Of a stretch of DNA of 64,000 nucleotides, positions 8,391-17,452 are shown one piece after another; position 1 is the stretch's first letter, and each line of letters opens with the position of its first letter. Position numbers and translations under genes: made by a program. Origin of the DNA: Allobosea sp. (lineage in GTDB: Bacteria > Pseudomonadota > Alphaproteobacteria > Rhizobiales > Kaistiaceae); assembly GCA_017307955.1 (NCBI GenBank), contig JAFKFV010000010.1, forward strand, positions 248,001 through 312,000, read 5' to 3'. A model generated the notes under the pieces. The model searched no databases, had not been told where the DNA came from, and worked only from the letters and a program-made list of their open reading frames with translations.

Positions 8391-9671
8391 ATGGCCGAAG
8401 ACAGGATTCCGGGATTCTCGACGCTTGCCGTCCATGCCGGCGCACAGCCGGACCCGACGACCGGCGCCCGCGCGACGCCGATCTATCAGACGACCTCCTT
8501 CGTGTTCGAGGATGTCGACCACGCGGCGTCGCTGTTCGGCCTGCAGGCCTTCGGCAACATCTATACGCGCATCGGCAACCCGACCAACGCCGTGCTCGAG
8601 GAGCGAGTCGCGGCGCTCGAGGGCGGCACGGCGGCGCTCGCGGTTTCGTCCGGCCATGCCGCGCAGCTGCTCGTTTTCCACGCGCTGCTCTCGCCCGGTG
8701 ACGAATTCGTCGCGGCGAAGAAGCTCTATGGCGGCTCGATCAACCAGTTCTCCAACGCCTTCAAGAGCTTCGGCTGGAACGTCGTCTGGGCCGATCCCGA
8801 CGATATCGGCTCCTTCGAACGGGCGATCACGCCGAAGACCAAGGCGATCTTTATCGAATCCATCGCCAATCCCGGCGGCATCGTCACCGACATCGCCGCC
8901 ATCGCCGCCGTCGCCAAGCGGGCCAATGTGCCGCTCATCGTCGACAACACGCTGGCGACGCCCTATCTCGTGAAGCCGTTCGAGCATGGCGCCGACATCG
9001 TCGTCCATTCGCTGACCAAGTTCCTCGGCGGCCACGGCAATTCGATCGGCGGCGTCATCGTCGACGGCGGCCGGTTCAACTGGTCGCGCGAGGGGCGCTA
9101 TCCGAAGCTGTCGCAGCCGCTGCCCGAATATGGCGGCATCGTTCTGGCCGAAAGCTTCGGCAATTTCGCCTTCGCCATCGCCTGCCGCGTGCTCGGCCTG
9201 CGCGATCTCGGGCCGGCGCTCGCGCCGCACAGCGCCTTCCTGATCCTCACCGGCATCGAGACGCTGCCGCTGCGCATGCAGCGCCATTCCGACAATGCGC
9301 TCGCCGTCGCCGAATTCCTGGCCGACCATCCGGCCGTCTCCTGGGTCAGCTATGCAGGCCTGCCGGGCGACCGCTATCACAATCTCGCCCGCCGCTATGC
9401 GCCGAAGGGCGCCGGCGCCGTGCTCACCTTCGGGCTCGCCGGCGGCTATGACGCGGGCATCAAGCTCGTCTCCTCGGTGAAGCTCTTCTCGCATCTCGCC
9501 AATATCGGCGACACGCGCTCGCTGATCATCCACCCGGCCTCGACGACGCATCGCCAGCTGACCGACGCGCAGAAGGTGGCCGCCGGCGCCGGCCCGGACA
9601 CCGTCCGCCTCTCGGTCGGCATCGAGGACAAGGAAGACATCATCGCCGACCTGCAGCAGGCGCTGGGATAA
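8391..9671 (+). CDS. metY: O-acetylhomoserine sulfhydrylase
   Basis: PLP enzyme of the Cys/Met metabolism family, 426 residues, making homocysteine from O-acetyl- or O-succinylhomoserine and sulfide. The pattern ATPIYQTTSFVF at 29-40, the IYTRIGNPT segment and the PLP lysine 210 in VHSLTKFLGGHGNS are all present. The length and the EHGADIVVHSLTK region match the MetY-type (about 425-430 residues) rather than the shorter MetB/MetZ. Start ATG 8391 has GGGAGG with 5-base spacing; an in-frame GTG two codons upstream falls inside that site. The acyl donor cannot be told from sequence. Confidence 0.93.
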   Translation: MAEDRIPGFSTLAVHAGAQPDPTTGARATPIYQTTSFVFEDVDHAASLFGLQAFGNIYTRIGNPTNAVLEERVAALEGGTAALAVSSGHAAQLLVFHALLSPGDEFVAAKKLYGGSINQFSNAFKSFGWNVVWADPDDIGSFERAITPKTKAIFIESIANPGGIVTDIAAIAAVAKRANVPLIVDNTLATPYLVKPFEHGADIVVHSLTKFLGGHGNSIGGVIVDGGRFNWSREGRYPKLSQPLPEYGGIVLAESFGNFAFAIACRVLGLRDLGPALAPHSAFLILTGIETLPLRMQRHSDNALAVAEFLADHPAVSWVSYAGLPGDRYHNLARRYAPKGAGAVLTFGLAGGYDAGIKLVSSVKLFSHLANIGDTRSLIIHPASTTHRQLTDAQKVAAGAGPDTVRLSVGIEDKEDIIADLQQALG

Positions 9672-9683
9672 GGCTCGCTGGCA

Positions 9684-9707
9684 CCCTCTCCCGCAAGCGG
9701 GAGAGGG
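9684..9707. terminator. Palindromic repeat element between convergent genes
   Basis: CCCTCTCCCGC, AA, GCGGGAGAGGG: a perfect 11-bp stem with a 2-nt gap at the centre, in the 47 bp between the metY stop and the convergent flavoprotein stop. The same core recurs in inverted pairs near 28.7-28.9 kb, so it belongs to a dispersed intergenic repeat family. It probably serves as a bidirectional terminator here. Confidence 0.65.
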
Positions 9708-9718
9708 CAAAGGCAGGC

Positions 9719-10897
9719 TCAGGCCGCCTGGCCGGCTGCCCAGCCGGAGGCCCAGGCCCACTGGAAATTGTAGCCGCCGAGCCAGCCGGTGACATCGACG
9801 ACCTCGCCGACGAAGAAGAGGCCCGGCACGCGCTTGGCCATCATCGTCTTCTGGTCAAGCTCGCCGGTGTCGACGCCGCCGACGGTGACCTCCGCGGTGC
9901 GGTAGCCTTCCGAACCGTTCGGGCGGAGCATCCAGCCGTTCACCGTCGTATCGATCGCGGCCAGCACCGCGTCGCTGCAATCGGCGAGACGGGGCCGCGC
10001 TCCCGCCTCATCGGCGACGAACTGCGCGAGCCGCTTCGGCAGCATCCCGCCGAGCAGCGTCGCGGGGGCCTGCCGCCCGTTGGTCGCCCGCGCCTCGCGG
10101 AGCCGCGCCAAGAGGTCGACCGATGGCGCGAGGGCGACGCGGATGGGCTCGCCCGGTTTCCAGAAGGACGAGATCTGGAGGATCGCCGGGCCTGAAAGGC
10201 CGCGATGGGTGAAGAGCAGCGCCTCGTCGAACGCCGTCTTGCCGAAGCTCGCCCTGCCCTCGACCGAAAGCCCGGCCAGCGGCGCGGTCTTCTCGAGAAG
10301 CGCCGGCTCAAAGGTCAGCGGCACGAGACCCGGCCGGGTCGGCAGGACGGTGAGGCCGAACTGGCGGGCGATGCGATAGCCGAATTCACTGGCGCCCATC
10401 TTGGGGATCGACAGCCCGCCGGTCGCGACCACGAGCGACTGAGCCTCGACGGGACCGTCAGGCAGCAGGACGCGGAAGCCGTCCGGCCCGTGCACGACGG
10501 CGGTGACGGGCGTCGCAAGGCGGAGCGTGACGCCGCCCATCGCCATTTCGGCGACCAGCATCTCGACGATCTGCTTCGCCGAGCCATCGCAGAAGAGCTG
10601 CCCGAGCTTCTTCTCGTGCCAGGCGATGCGGTGGCGGTCCACCATCGCGATGAAGTCGCGCGGCGTGTAGCGCTTCAGAGCCGAGATGGCGAAGCGCGGA
10701 TTGGCGGAGAGGAAGTTGGCCGGCGCGGCGCCAAGATTGGTGAAATTGCAGCGACCGCCGCCGGAGATGCGGATCTTCTCGCCCGGCGCGCGGGCGTGAT
10801 CGACCACGAGCACGCTGCGGCCACGCCGTCCGGCCTCCGCCGCGGCCATCATGCCGGCGGCGCCGGCGCCGATGACGACGACGTCGAAACGGCTCAC
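9719..10897 (-). CDS. FAD-dependent oxidoreductase, HI0933/BaiN family
   Basis: A 392-residue flavoprotein with the dinucleotide motif VIGAGAAGMMAA at 8-19, the early GGGRCNFTN signature that defines the HI0933 family, and the C-terminal VGEVVDVTGWLGGYNFQWAW segment contacting FAD. Members are annotated as NAD(P)/FAD-dependent oxidoreductases or aminoacetone-oxidase-like; the E. coli relative YhiN has no settled function. Its start overlaps the stop of the upstream pseudouridine synthase by 4 bases (ATGA), so the two are translationally coupled. Confidence 0.92.
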   Translation of the reverse strand: MSRFDVVVIGAGAAGMMAAAEAGRRGRSVLVVDHARAPGEKIRISGGGRCNFTNLGAAPANFLSANPRFAISALKRYTPRDFIAMVDRHRIAWHEKKLGQLFCDGSAKQIVEMLVAEMAMGGVTLRLATPVTAVVHGPDGFRVLLPDGPVEAQSLVVATGGLSIPKMGASEFGYRIARQFGLTVLPTRPGLVPLTFEPALLEKTAPLAGLSVEGRASFGKTAFDEALLFTHRGLSGPAILQISSFWKPGEPIRVALAPSVDLLARLREARATNGRQAPATLLGGMLPKRLAQFVADEAGARPRLADCSDAVLAAIDTTVNGWMLRPNGSEGYRTAEVTVGGVDTGELDQKTMMAKRVPGLFFVGEVVDVTGWLGGYNFQWAWASGWAAGQAA

Positions 10898-11646
10898 GCA
10901 GCCCGCTCCGCCGCGAAGATGCGCGCGATTCCGGCCTCGTCGAGGATGCGATAGGCGCCCGGATCGAGATCGGCCGGCAGGTCGAGGCCGCCGACGCGGT
11001 CGCGATGCAGCGCATCGACATGGTTGCCGAGCGCGGCGAACATGCGGCGCACCTGATGGTAGCGGCCCTCGTTCAGTATCACGAACACCTCGGTTGGCCC
11101 GACGACCTCCATCGCGACGGGAAGCAGCGGCTTCTCCTCGCCCTCCAGCATCAGCGTCCCGGACGCCAGCGCCGCCCCTTCACCGCCCGAAAGCGGGCGA
11201 GCCAGATGGACATGGTAGCGCTTCGGCACATGGCTCTTCGGCGCGATGATCCGGTGCAGCAGCGCGCCGTCGTCGGTGAGGAGGATGAGGCCCGAGGTCT
11301 CCTTGTCGAGCCGGCCGACGGTGGAGAGCGCCGGATCGCGCCGCCGCCAGCGCTCGGGGAGCAGGCCGTAGATCAGCGGCCCGGCATCCTTCTGCGAGCA
11401 GGTGACGCCGACCGGCTTGTTGAGCATCAGGACGAGGCCGGGCGGCGGATCGAGCGGCGCATCGGCGACGGTCATGCGCGTAACGAGGTCCGGCTTCAAA
11501 TAGATGCGCTGCGCCGGATCGGTCTCCGCCTCGCCGTCGAGGATCACCCGGCCGCCCTCGATGAGCGCCTGCACCTCACGGCGCGAGCCATAGCCGAGAT
11601 TGGCGAGGAGCTTGTCGAGCCGCGCCGTCGGGATCTTTTGCGTCAT
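10894..11646 (-). CDS. RsuA/RluB/E/F family pseudouridine synthase
   Basis: RNA-uridine isomerase of 250 residues. The N-terminal S4 RNA-binding domain (LDKLLANLGYGSRREVQALIE) is followed by the catalytic domain with Asp114 in GRLDKETSGLILLT and the late NEGRYHQVRRMFAALG motif. The organisation fits RsuA-like enzymes (16S U516) more than RluB, but the target site is inferred. It overlaps by 4 bases with the genes on both sides and forms a tight leftward operon with the methyltransferase and flavoprotein. Confidence 0.92.
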   Translation of the reverse strand: MTQKIPTARLDKLLANLGYGSRREVQALIEGGRVILDGEAETDPAQRIYLKPDLVTRMTVADAPLDPPPGLVLMLNKPVGVTCSQKDAGPLIYGLLPERWRRRDPALSTVGRLDKETSGLILLTDDGALLHRIIAPKSHVPKRYHVHLARPLSGGEGAALASGTLMLEGEEKPLLPVAMEVVGPTEVFVILNEGRYHQVRRMFAALGNHVDALHRDRVGGLDLPADLDPGAYRILDEAGIARIFAAERAA

Positions 11647-12566
11647 CGGATGGCCTCGACGAGCTTGTAGCCCTCGCTGCCGCCATCGCCGAGCGGGCGG
11701 ACCTGCGCGAAGGCCTCCGTGAGCACGCCCTCATAGGGAAGATGCAGATTGGCGGTGAGATAGAGCCGGCCGCCGCGGCGGAGCGACTGCGCGGCGCGGC
11801 GGATGAAGGTCTGGCCGAGCTGTCGATCCTCGACGCCGCCATCATGGAAGGGCGGGTTCATGACGATGAAGTCGAGCCCCTCCGGCAGGTCGCGGGCGGT
11901 CCGCACATCCGCCCACAGGAAGGCGGCGCGCGGATCGACGACATTGTGCTCGGCACACTCGACCGCGCGGCGGTCGATATCGACGAGGAGAAGCGAGGTG
12001 ACCAGCGGCGAGGTCAGCACCGCGCGGGCGAGGACGCCGATGCCACAGCCGAAATCCGCGCCGCGCCCCGAGACGACCGGCAGCGTGTCGATCAGCTGGC
12101 GCGTCGCCGGATCGACGCGGTCGAAGGCGAAGATGCCGGGCTGCGACCAGAGGCCGAGTTCCGGAATGATGCGCGGCTTGCCGGCCTCGATCGCCGCTTC
12201 GATGCCGGTGAGCGGGCGATCCTTGCGGACGGTGGCGATGCGGTGATGGCGTCGCGGCGCGGCCTCGGCTTCGAGCCCGAAGGCTTCGAGTTCGGCGGCG
12301 AGGCGGCTGCCGCCCTTGCGGATCGGCGCCATGACGGTGAGTTCACCGCCCTCGGTGAGCGCCTTGAGCCCAAGCGCCAGGGCATGGCCGCGCTCGGCCG
12401 TGCCGGGCGGCGCCAGCATCACGAGCGAGGCGAGGCTTCCCGTCGCATCCTCGAGCCGCGACGCGCCCGGCACCAGCGGCGAAAACTGGACCGCGCCCCG
12501 TGGAACCTCCGCGAGGTCCGGTGGCGGAACGCCGTAGACGCCGTGCTGCTGCTGCTCTTCTGCCAT
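11643..12566 (-). CDS. RsmC/RlmG-type rRNA guanine-N2 methyltransferase
   Basis: A 307-residue class I SAM-dependent methyltransferase. The C-terminal catalytic half has the SAM loop GADFGCGIGVLARA and the base-flipping NPPF motif (DFIVMNPPFHDGG). The weakly conserved N-terminal half matches the duplicated pseudo-MTase domain of RsmC. RsmC modifies G1207 of 16S rRNA; pairing with an RsuA-like gene supports a 16S role, but RlmG-like specificity is not excluded. It is the first gene of the operon, divergent from recG across 118 bp. Confidence 0.87.
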   Translation of the reverse strand: MAEEQQQHGVYGVPPPDLAEVPRGAVQFSPLVPGASRLEDATGSLASLVMLAPPGTAERGHALALGLKALTEGGELTVMAPIRKGGSRLAAELEAFGLEAEAAPRRHHRIATVRKDRPLTGIEAAIEAGKPRIIPELGLWSQPGIFAFDRVDPATRQLIDTLPVVSGRGADFGCGIGVLARAVLTSPLVTSLLLVDIDRRAVECAEHNVVDPRAAFLWADVRTARDLPEGLDFIVMNPPFHDGGVEDRQLGQTFIRRAAQSLRRGGRLYLTANLHLPYEGVLTEAFAQVRPLGDGGSEGYKLVEAIR

Positions 12567-12684
12567 GCCCGATCCTGCCGTGAACGCGCGTTCCTACAGG
12601 CGAAGTCGCCGCCGCGAAAGAGTTTTGGCTTTACGCGCCGCCGCGCGCCTCAGTATGGAGGGCACGCCGGAGACAGAACGCCCC

Positions 12685-14793
12685 ATGCGCCCCGACATCC
12701 TCAACCCGCTCTTTCGCGACGTGACGAGCCTTGCCGGGGTCGGTCCGAAAGTCGGCGAGGCGATCGGCCGCCTGCTCGGGACCGATGAAGGCGCCGGCCT
12801 GCCGCGCGTCGTCGACCTCCTGTTCCATCTGCCGACGGCGATCGTCGACCGCCGCAACCAGCCGGGAGTCGCCCGCTCGCCCGAAGGCGCGATCGTGACG
12901 CTCGAGCTTCGCATCGACCGGCATGTGCCGCCGCCGCCGGGAAACCGCAAGCAGCCCTACCGGGTCTTCGCCGACGACGACAGCGGCGAGATCGCGCTCG
13001 TCTTCTTCCATGCCGAGACCGCCTTCCTCGAACGCATGATGCCGGTCGGCGCGACCCGCTATGTCAGCGGCCGCGTCGAATGGTTCAACGGCCGGCCGCA
13101 GATGGTCCATCCCGACCGTGTCGTCGACCGCGAGGCGTTCGAGAAGCTGCCGATGGTCGAGCCGGTCTATCCGATGACGGCCGGCCTCGCCCGCAAGACG
13201 CTCGCCCGCGCCGTGCAGGGCGCGCTGGAGGTGGTGCCGGCATTCAGCGAGTGGATGGACGCACCTCTGCTTGCGCAGCGCAAGTGGCCGGCTTTTGCGC
13301 CGGCGCTGCGGGCCGCGCATTCGCCCTCGGCCGAAGCGGATCTAGCGCCCGAGAGCCCGCATCTCTCGCGCCTCGCCTATGACGAAATCCTGGCGAGCCA
13401 GCTGGCGCTGGCGCTGACCCGCGCCAATCTCCGCCGCGCCTCGGGCTTCGCCCGCCAGGGCGACGGGCGCATGCGAAAGGCGATCACGGCCGCCCTGCCC
13501 TTCAGCCTGACGGGCAGCCAGCAGCAGGCCATCGCCGAGATCGAGGCCGATCTCGCGGCGCCCGACCGCATGCTGCGGCTGCTTCAGGGCGATGTCGGCT
13601 CCGGCAAGACGCTCGTGGCGCTGATGGCCGCGGCGACCGTCGTGGAGGCGGGGTCGCAGGCGGCACTGATGGCGCCGACCGAGCTGCTGGCGCGCCAGCA
13701 TGCCAAGACGCTCGCGCCGCTCGCCGCCGCAGCCGGCATGCGGCTCGCCGTTCTGACGGGGCGCGAGAAGGGCCGCGAGCGGCAGGCGATCCTCGATGCG
13801 CTCGCCGATGGCTCGCTCGACCTGGTCGTCGGGACGCATGCGGTCTTCCAGGCCGGGGTCGAATTCCGCGATCTCGGCCTCGCCATCGTCGACGAGCAGC
13901 ACCGTTTCGGCGTGCACCAGCGCCTCGCGCTCGCCGGCAAGGGCTCGGCGACGGATATCCTGGTGATGACCGCGACCCCGATCCCGCGCACGCTCGTCCT
14001 CGCCGCCTTCGGCGACATGGATGTCTCGCGGCTGACGGAGAAGCCCGCCGGCAGGAAGCCGATCGAGACGCGGACCATTCCGCTCGAAAGGCTCGACGAG
14101 GTGGTCGGGCGCATCGGCTCGGCGATCGCCGCCGGCGCCAAGGCCTATTGGGTCTGCCCGCTGGTCGAGGAATCGGAAGAGGTCGACGCCGCGGCGGCGG
14201 CGGCCCGCTTCGCCGAACTCCGATCGGCGCTCGGACCCATGGTCGGGCTCGTGCACGGGCGGATGAAGGCGGCCGAGAAGGACGCGGCGATGCTCGCCTT
14301 CCAGCGCGGCGAGACCCGGCTCCTCGTCGCGACGACCGTGATCGAGGTCGGCGTCGACGTGCCGGATGCGACGATCATGGTCATCGAGCATGCCGAGCGC
14401 TTTGGTCTCGCGCAGCTCCACCAGCTTCGCGGCCGCGTCGGGCGCGGCGCGGGCGCGTCGACCTGCCTGCTGCTCTATCGCGGACCGCTCGGCGAGACCG
14501 CGCATGACCGGCTGGCGATCATGCGCGAGACGGAAGACGGCTTCCGCATCGCCGAGGAGGACCTGCGCCTCCGCGGCGAGGGCGACCTGCTCGGCACCAA
14601 GCAATCCGGCGTGCCCGGCTTCCGCATCGCGAGCTTCGAGAAGCATGGCGCGCTGTTCGAGATCGCGCGGCAGGACGCGCGGATGACCGTCGAGCGTGAC
14701 CCCGGCCTCGAAAGCGAGCGCGGGCAGGCGCTGCGGCTCCTGCTCTATCTCTTCGGCCGCGATGCCGCGATCCGCCTGCTCCGCGCGGGCTGA
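12685..14793 (+). CDS. recG: ATP-dependent DNA helicase RecG
   Basis: Branch-migrating superfamily 2 helicase that reverses stalled forks and processes recombination intermediates. The 702-residue length is normal. An N-terminal wedge/OB region (LTSLAGVGPKV..., LLFHLPTAIVDR) precedes the motor, with Walker A GDVGSGKT at about 302, DEQH box at about 403 (VDEQHRFGVHQR), TATPIPRT, and the motif VI region HQLRGRVGRG. Start ATG 12685 has GGAG 12 bases upstream and matches the family N-terminus; an in-frame ATG at 12655 lacks a site. Divergent from the rRNA methyltransferase. Confidence 0.96.
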   Translation: MRPDILNPLFRDVTSLAGVGPKVGEAIGRLLGTDEGAGLPRVVDLLFHLPTAIVDRRNQPGVARSPEGAIVTLELRIDRHVPPPPGNRKQPYRVFADDDSGEIALVFFHAETAFLERMMPVGATRYVSGRVEWFNGRPQMVHPDRVVDREAFEKLPMVEPVYPMTAGLARKTLARAVQGALEVVPAFSEWMDAPLLAQRKWPAFAPALRAAHSPSAEADLAPESPHLSRLAYDEILASQLALALTRANLRRASGFARQGDGRMRKAITAALPFSLTGSQQQAIAEIEADLAAPDRMLRLLQGDVGSGKTLVALMAAATVVEAGSQAALMAPTELLARQHAKTLAPLAAAAGMRLAVLTGREKGRERQAILDALADGSLDLVVGTHAVFQAGVEFRDLGLAIVDEQHRFGVHQRLALAGKGSATDILVMTATPIPRTLVLAAFGDMDVSRLTEKPAGRKPIETRTIPLERLDEVVGRIGSAIAAGAKAYWVCPLVEESEEVDAAAAAARFAELRSALGPMVGLVHGRMKAAEKDAAMLAFQRGETRLLVATTVIEVGVDVPDATIMVIEHAERFGLAQLHQLRGRVGRGAGASTCLLLYRGPLGETAHDRLAIMRETEDGFRIAEEDLRLRGEGDLLGTKQSGVPGFRIASFEKHGALFEIARQDARMTVERDPGLESERGQALRLLLYLFGRDAAIRLLRAG

Positions 14794-14854
14794 ACTGTCT
14801 CGCAACTGCCGTGTTTCGGCGCTAGTTGGGGGACCCCCTCGTCCGAAAGCGTCC

Positions 14855-16609
14855 ATGCCCCTCCCCACGACACCCGAACGCCTGATGATCCGGCTGCGCG
14901 CGCTGCTCAGGTCGAGCGAGCCGACGCTGCTCGGCTTCGCGGCGCTGATCGGCATCCTGTCGGGCGTCGTGGTCGTCGTCATCGCCTCGATCACGCAGGG
15001 CCTGCATGTCCTGCTCTACGGCATCGACCCGGACGAGAAGCTGAGCGCCACGGCGGTGATCGACTGGTGGCATGCCGCGATTCCGGTGGCGGGCGGCGCC
15101 CTGCTCGGCCTCGTCATCTACATCTTCCGCAACCGCCGGCGCCTGATCGTTGACCCGATCGAAGCCAATGCGCTGCATGGCGGCCAGATGTCGCTCGGCG
15201 ATAGCCTTCGCGTCGGGTTGGAGAACACGATCTCCAACGGCTTCGGCGCCTCGGTCGGGCTGGAGGCGGGCTATACACAGGTCGCGAGCGGCATCGCCTC
15301 GACGCTCGGCGCGCGGTTCGGCCTCCGCCGCACCGATCTCCGCCTGATGGTCGGCTGCGGCTCGGCGGGGGCGATCGCGGCGGCGTTCGGCGGCCCGCTC
15401 ACCGGCGCCTTCTACGCCTTCGAGCTCATCATCGGCGTCTACTCGGTCGCCAATGTGGCGCCGGTGCTGATCGCCGCGCTGGCCGGCTATCTCGTGTCGA
15501 GGGCGCTCGGCCTCGAAGCGCATATCATCACGATCAGCGACGGCATCCAGGTCGATGCCGGGCATTATCCGCCCTATCTGGCGCTCGGCCTGCTGCTTGG
15601 CCTGCTCGCGATCGGTATGATGCGGCTCATCACGCTCGTGGAGCGCGGCTTCCAGACGAGCCGCCTGCCCCGCTATTTTCGGCCGGCGGTCGGCGGCGTC
15701 GCCGTGGGAGCGCTGGCGCTCATCACGCCGCAGGCGCTCTCCGGCGGCCATGGCGCGCTCTATCTCAACCTCGCCACGACGCCGGCGCTGGGGACGCTGA
15801 TCATCGTCATCCTCGCCAAGATCGCGGCGACCTCGGCTTCGGTCGGCTCGGGATTTCGCGGCGGCCTCTTCTTCGCCTCGCTCTTTCTCGGCGTCCTCGC
15901 CGGCCGGCTCTACGGCGTGTCGCTGGAAATGCTCTTCCCGGGCCTCGCCCTCGACCCGACGGTCACCGCCGTCGTCGGCATGAGCGCGCTCGCGGTCGGC
16001 GTCATCGGCGGGCCGCTGACCATGACCTTCCTGGCGCTTGAGGCGACCCGCGACCTGCAATTGACTGGGATCGTGCTCGCCGCCTCGATCCTCTCGACGA
16101 TCACCGTGCGGCAGCTCTTCGGCTATTCGTTCTCGACCTGGCGACTGCATCTGCGCGGCGAGACGATCCGCGGCGCACAGGACATCGGCTGGCTGCGCGA
16201 TCTCACTGTCGGCCGCATGATGCGCACCGATGTCCGGCCGATCGTCGCGACCATGCGGCTCGATGCCTTCCGCAGCCTCTATCCGCTTGGCTCGGCGCAG
16301 CGGGTCGTCGCCACCGATGCCAATGGCGCCTATGCCGGCATCGTGCTCATCGCCGACGCGCATGCGACGGCGGAAGCGGGAGACGGGACGGTGGCGCCGC
16401 TCTGCCGCTATCAAGGCAGCGTGCTGTTGCCGGACATGACGGCGCGCGAGGCGGCCGCCCTCTTCGACGCGGCAGAGAGCGAAGAGCTGGCGGTGGTCGA
16501 CGATCTCGACCACAAGCAGGTCATAGGCCTCCTGACGGAGGCGCATCTCCTGCGCCGCTATGCGGAAGAACTCGACAAGGCCCGGCGCTCGCTCTCGGGC
16601 GAAAGCTGA
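14855..16609 (+). CDS. ClC-type chloride channel/antiporter, atypical subfamily
   Basis: A 584-residue integral membrane protein with about ten hydrophobic helices and a C-terminal CBS-like region from about 450 onward. ClC features: GLEAGYTQ keeps the gating-glutamate position of the GREGP motif, followed by the GCGSAGAIAAAFGGPLTGAFYAFE helix and GSGFRGGLFFASLF at the GxFxP position. The usual first selectivity motif GSGIP is not evident; the equivalent place reads DPIEANALHGGQMS. This points to a divergent subfamily, and it is unclear whether it is a channel or H+/Cl- exchanger. ATG 14855 is the assumed start; ATG 14885 is possible. Its stop is 8 bases from the convergent DUF502 gene. Confidence 0.88.
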   Translation: MPLPTTPERLMIRLRALLRSSEPTLLGFAALIGILSGVVVVVIASITQGLHVLLYGIDPDEKLSATAVIDWWHAAIPVAGGALLGLVIYIFRNRRRLIVDPIEANALHGGQMSLGDSLRVGLENTISNGFGASVGLEAGYTQVASGIASTLGARFGLRRTDLRLMVGCGSAGAIAAAFGGPLTGAFYAFELIIGVYSVANVAPVLIAALAGYLVSRALGLEAHIITISDGIQVDAGHYPPYLALGLLLGLLAIGMMRLITLVERGFQTSRLPRYFRPAVGGVAVGALALITPQALSGGHGALYLNLATTPALGTLIIVILAKIAATSASVGSGFRGGLFFASLFLGVLAGRLYGVSLEMLFPGLALDPTVTAVVGMSALAVGVIGGPLTMTFLALEATRDLQLTGIVLAASILSTITVRQLFGYSFSTWRLHLRGETIRGAQDIGWLRDLTVGRMMRTDVRPIVATMRLDAFRSLYPLGSAQRVVATDANGAYAGIVLIADAHATAEAGDGTVAPLCRYQGSVLLPDMTAREAAALFDAAESEELAVVDDLDHKQVIGLLTEAHLLRRYAEELDKARRSLSGES

Positions 16610-16617
16610 CCCCTTGA

Positions 16618-17331
16618 TCAGCTTCCCGGCAGCCGTTGCGCCTGCGCGCGGACCCGTTCAGGATCGTATTCCGGCACCACGAGGCCGGCGGAGAGGACGA
16701 TCTTCGCCGCCTCCTCGACCGTCATGTCGAGCTCGATCAGTTCCTTGCGCTTCACGAACAGCATGAAGCCGGCGGTCGGCGCCGGGACGGGCGGCAGGAA
16801 CACCGTCACCCACTCCTCGCCATCCTCACCGATGCGCTGGCGGATCTCGCCGCGCGTGTCGTTGGCGATGAAGACGATCGCCCAGACGCCCTTATAGGGA
16901 AATTCCATCAGAGCCGTCTTGTGGAAGGACTTGCTTTTCGAGGAGAGGATCGTCTCGAAGAGCTGCTTCAATGCGCCATAGAGCGTGCGCACCAGCGGCG
17001 TCCGGCCGACCAGCCGCTCGCCGAAGCCGACCAGCGCGCGGCCGACGAAATTCGCCGTCAGGAAGCCGAGCAGCGTCAGCGCCACGACCGCGACCGCGAC
17101 GCCGAAGCCGGGCACCGAGAAGGGAAGATAGCCGTCGGGGCTGTATTCGCGCGGGATGATCGGCTTCACCCAGCCGTCGATCCATTTGATCAGCGACCAT
17201 GTCAGATAGATCGTGATCGAGATCGGCGCGGCGATCACGAGCCCGGTGAGGAAGTAGTTCCGCAGCCGTGCGACCAGCCGTCGGCCCGGCGGCTCGCGCG
17301 TGGCGGAAATCGGGGGCTCTTCGAGGCTCAT
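16618..17331 (-). CDS. DUF502 family membrane protein
   Basis: A 237-residue protein with two transmembrane helices near the N-terminus (YFLTGLVIAAPISITIYLTW at about 27-46 and VAVAVVALTLLGFLTANFVG) and a soluble C-terminal domain with the family pieces PLVRTLYGALKQLFET and GFMLFVKRKELIELDMTVEEAAK. ATG 17331 with GGAGAC upstream is chosen over the more distal in-frame ATG. Function is unknown; the family is common in proteobacteria and plant plastids. It sits between the ClC gene and glmS and is not obviously functionally tied to either. Confidence 0.9.
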   Translation of the reverse strand: MSLEEPPISATREPPGRRLVARLRNYFLTGLVIAAPISITIYLTWSLIKWIDGWVKPIIPREYSPDGYLPFSVPGFGVAVAVVALTLLGFLTANFVGRALVGFGERLVGRTPLVRTLYGALKQLFETILSSKSKSFHKTALMEFPYKGVWAIVFIANDTRGEIRQRIGEDGEEWVTVFLPPVPAPTAGFMLFVKRKELIELDMTVEEAAKIVLSAGLVVPEYDPERVRAQAQRLPGS

Positions 17332-17452
17332 GCCGTCTCCTTGCGACAGGAAATCGGACTGTCGCACAGCATTATGACGGCTTGGAAAAGGATCGCCAGC
17401 CTCGTTGGCAGGCAAAGGGCGGCGCGTCCTGCGCCACGCCGCCGTCCCGGCG

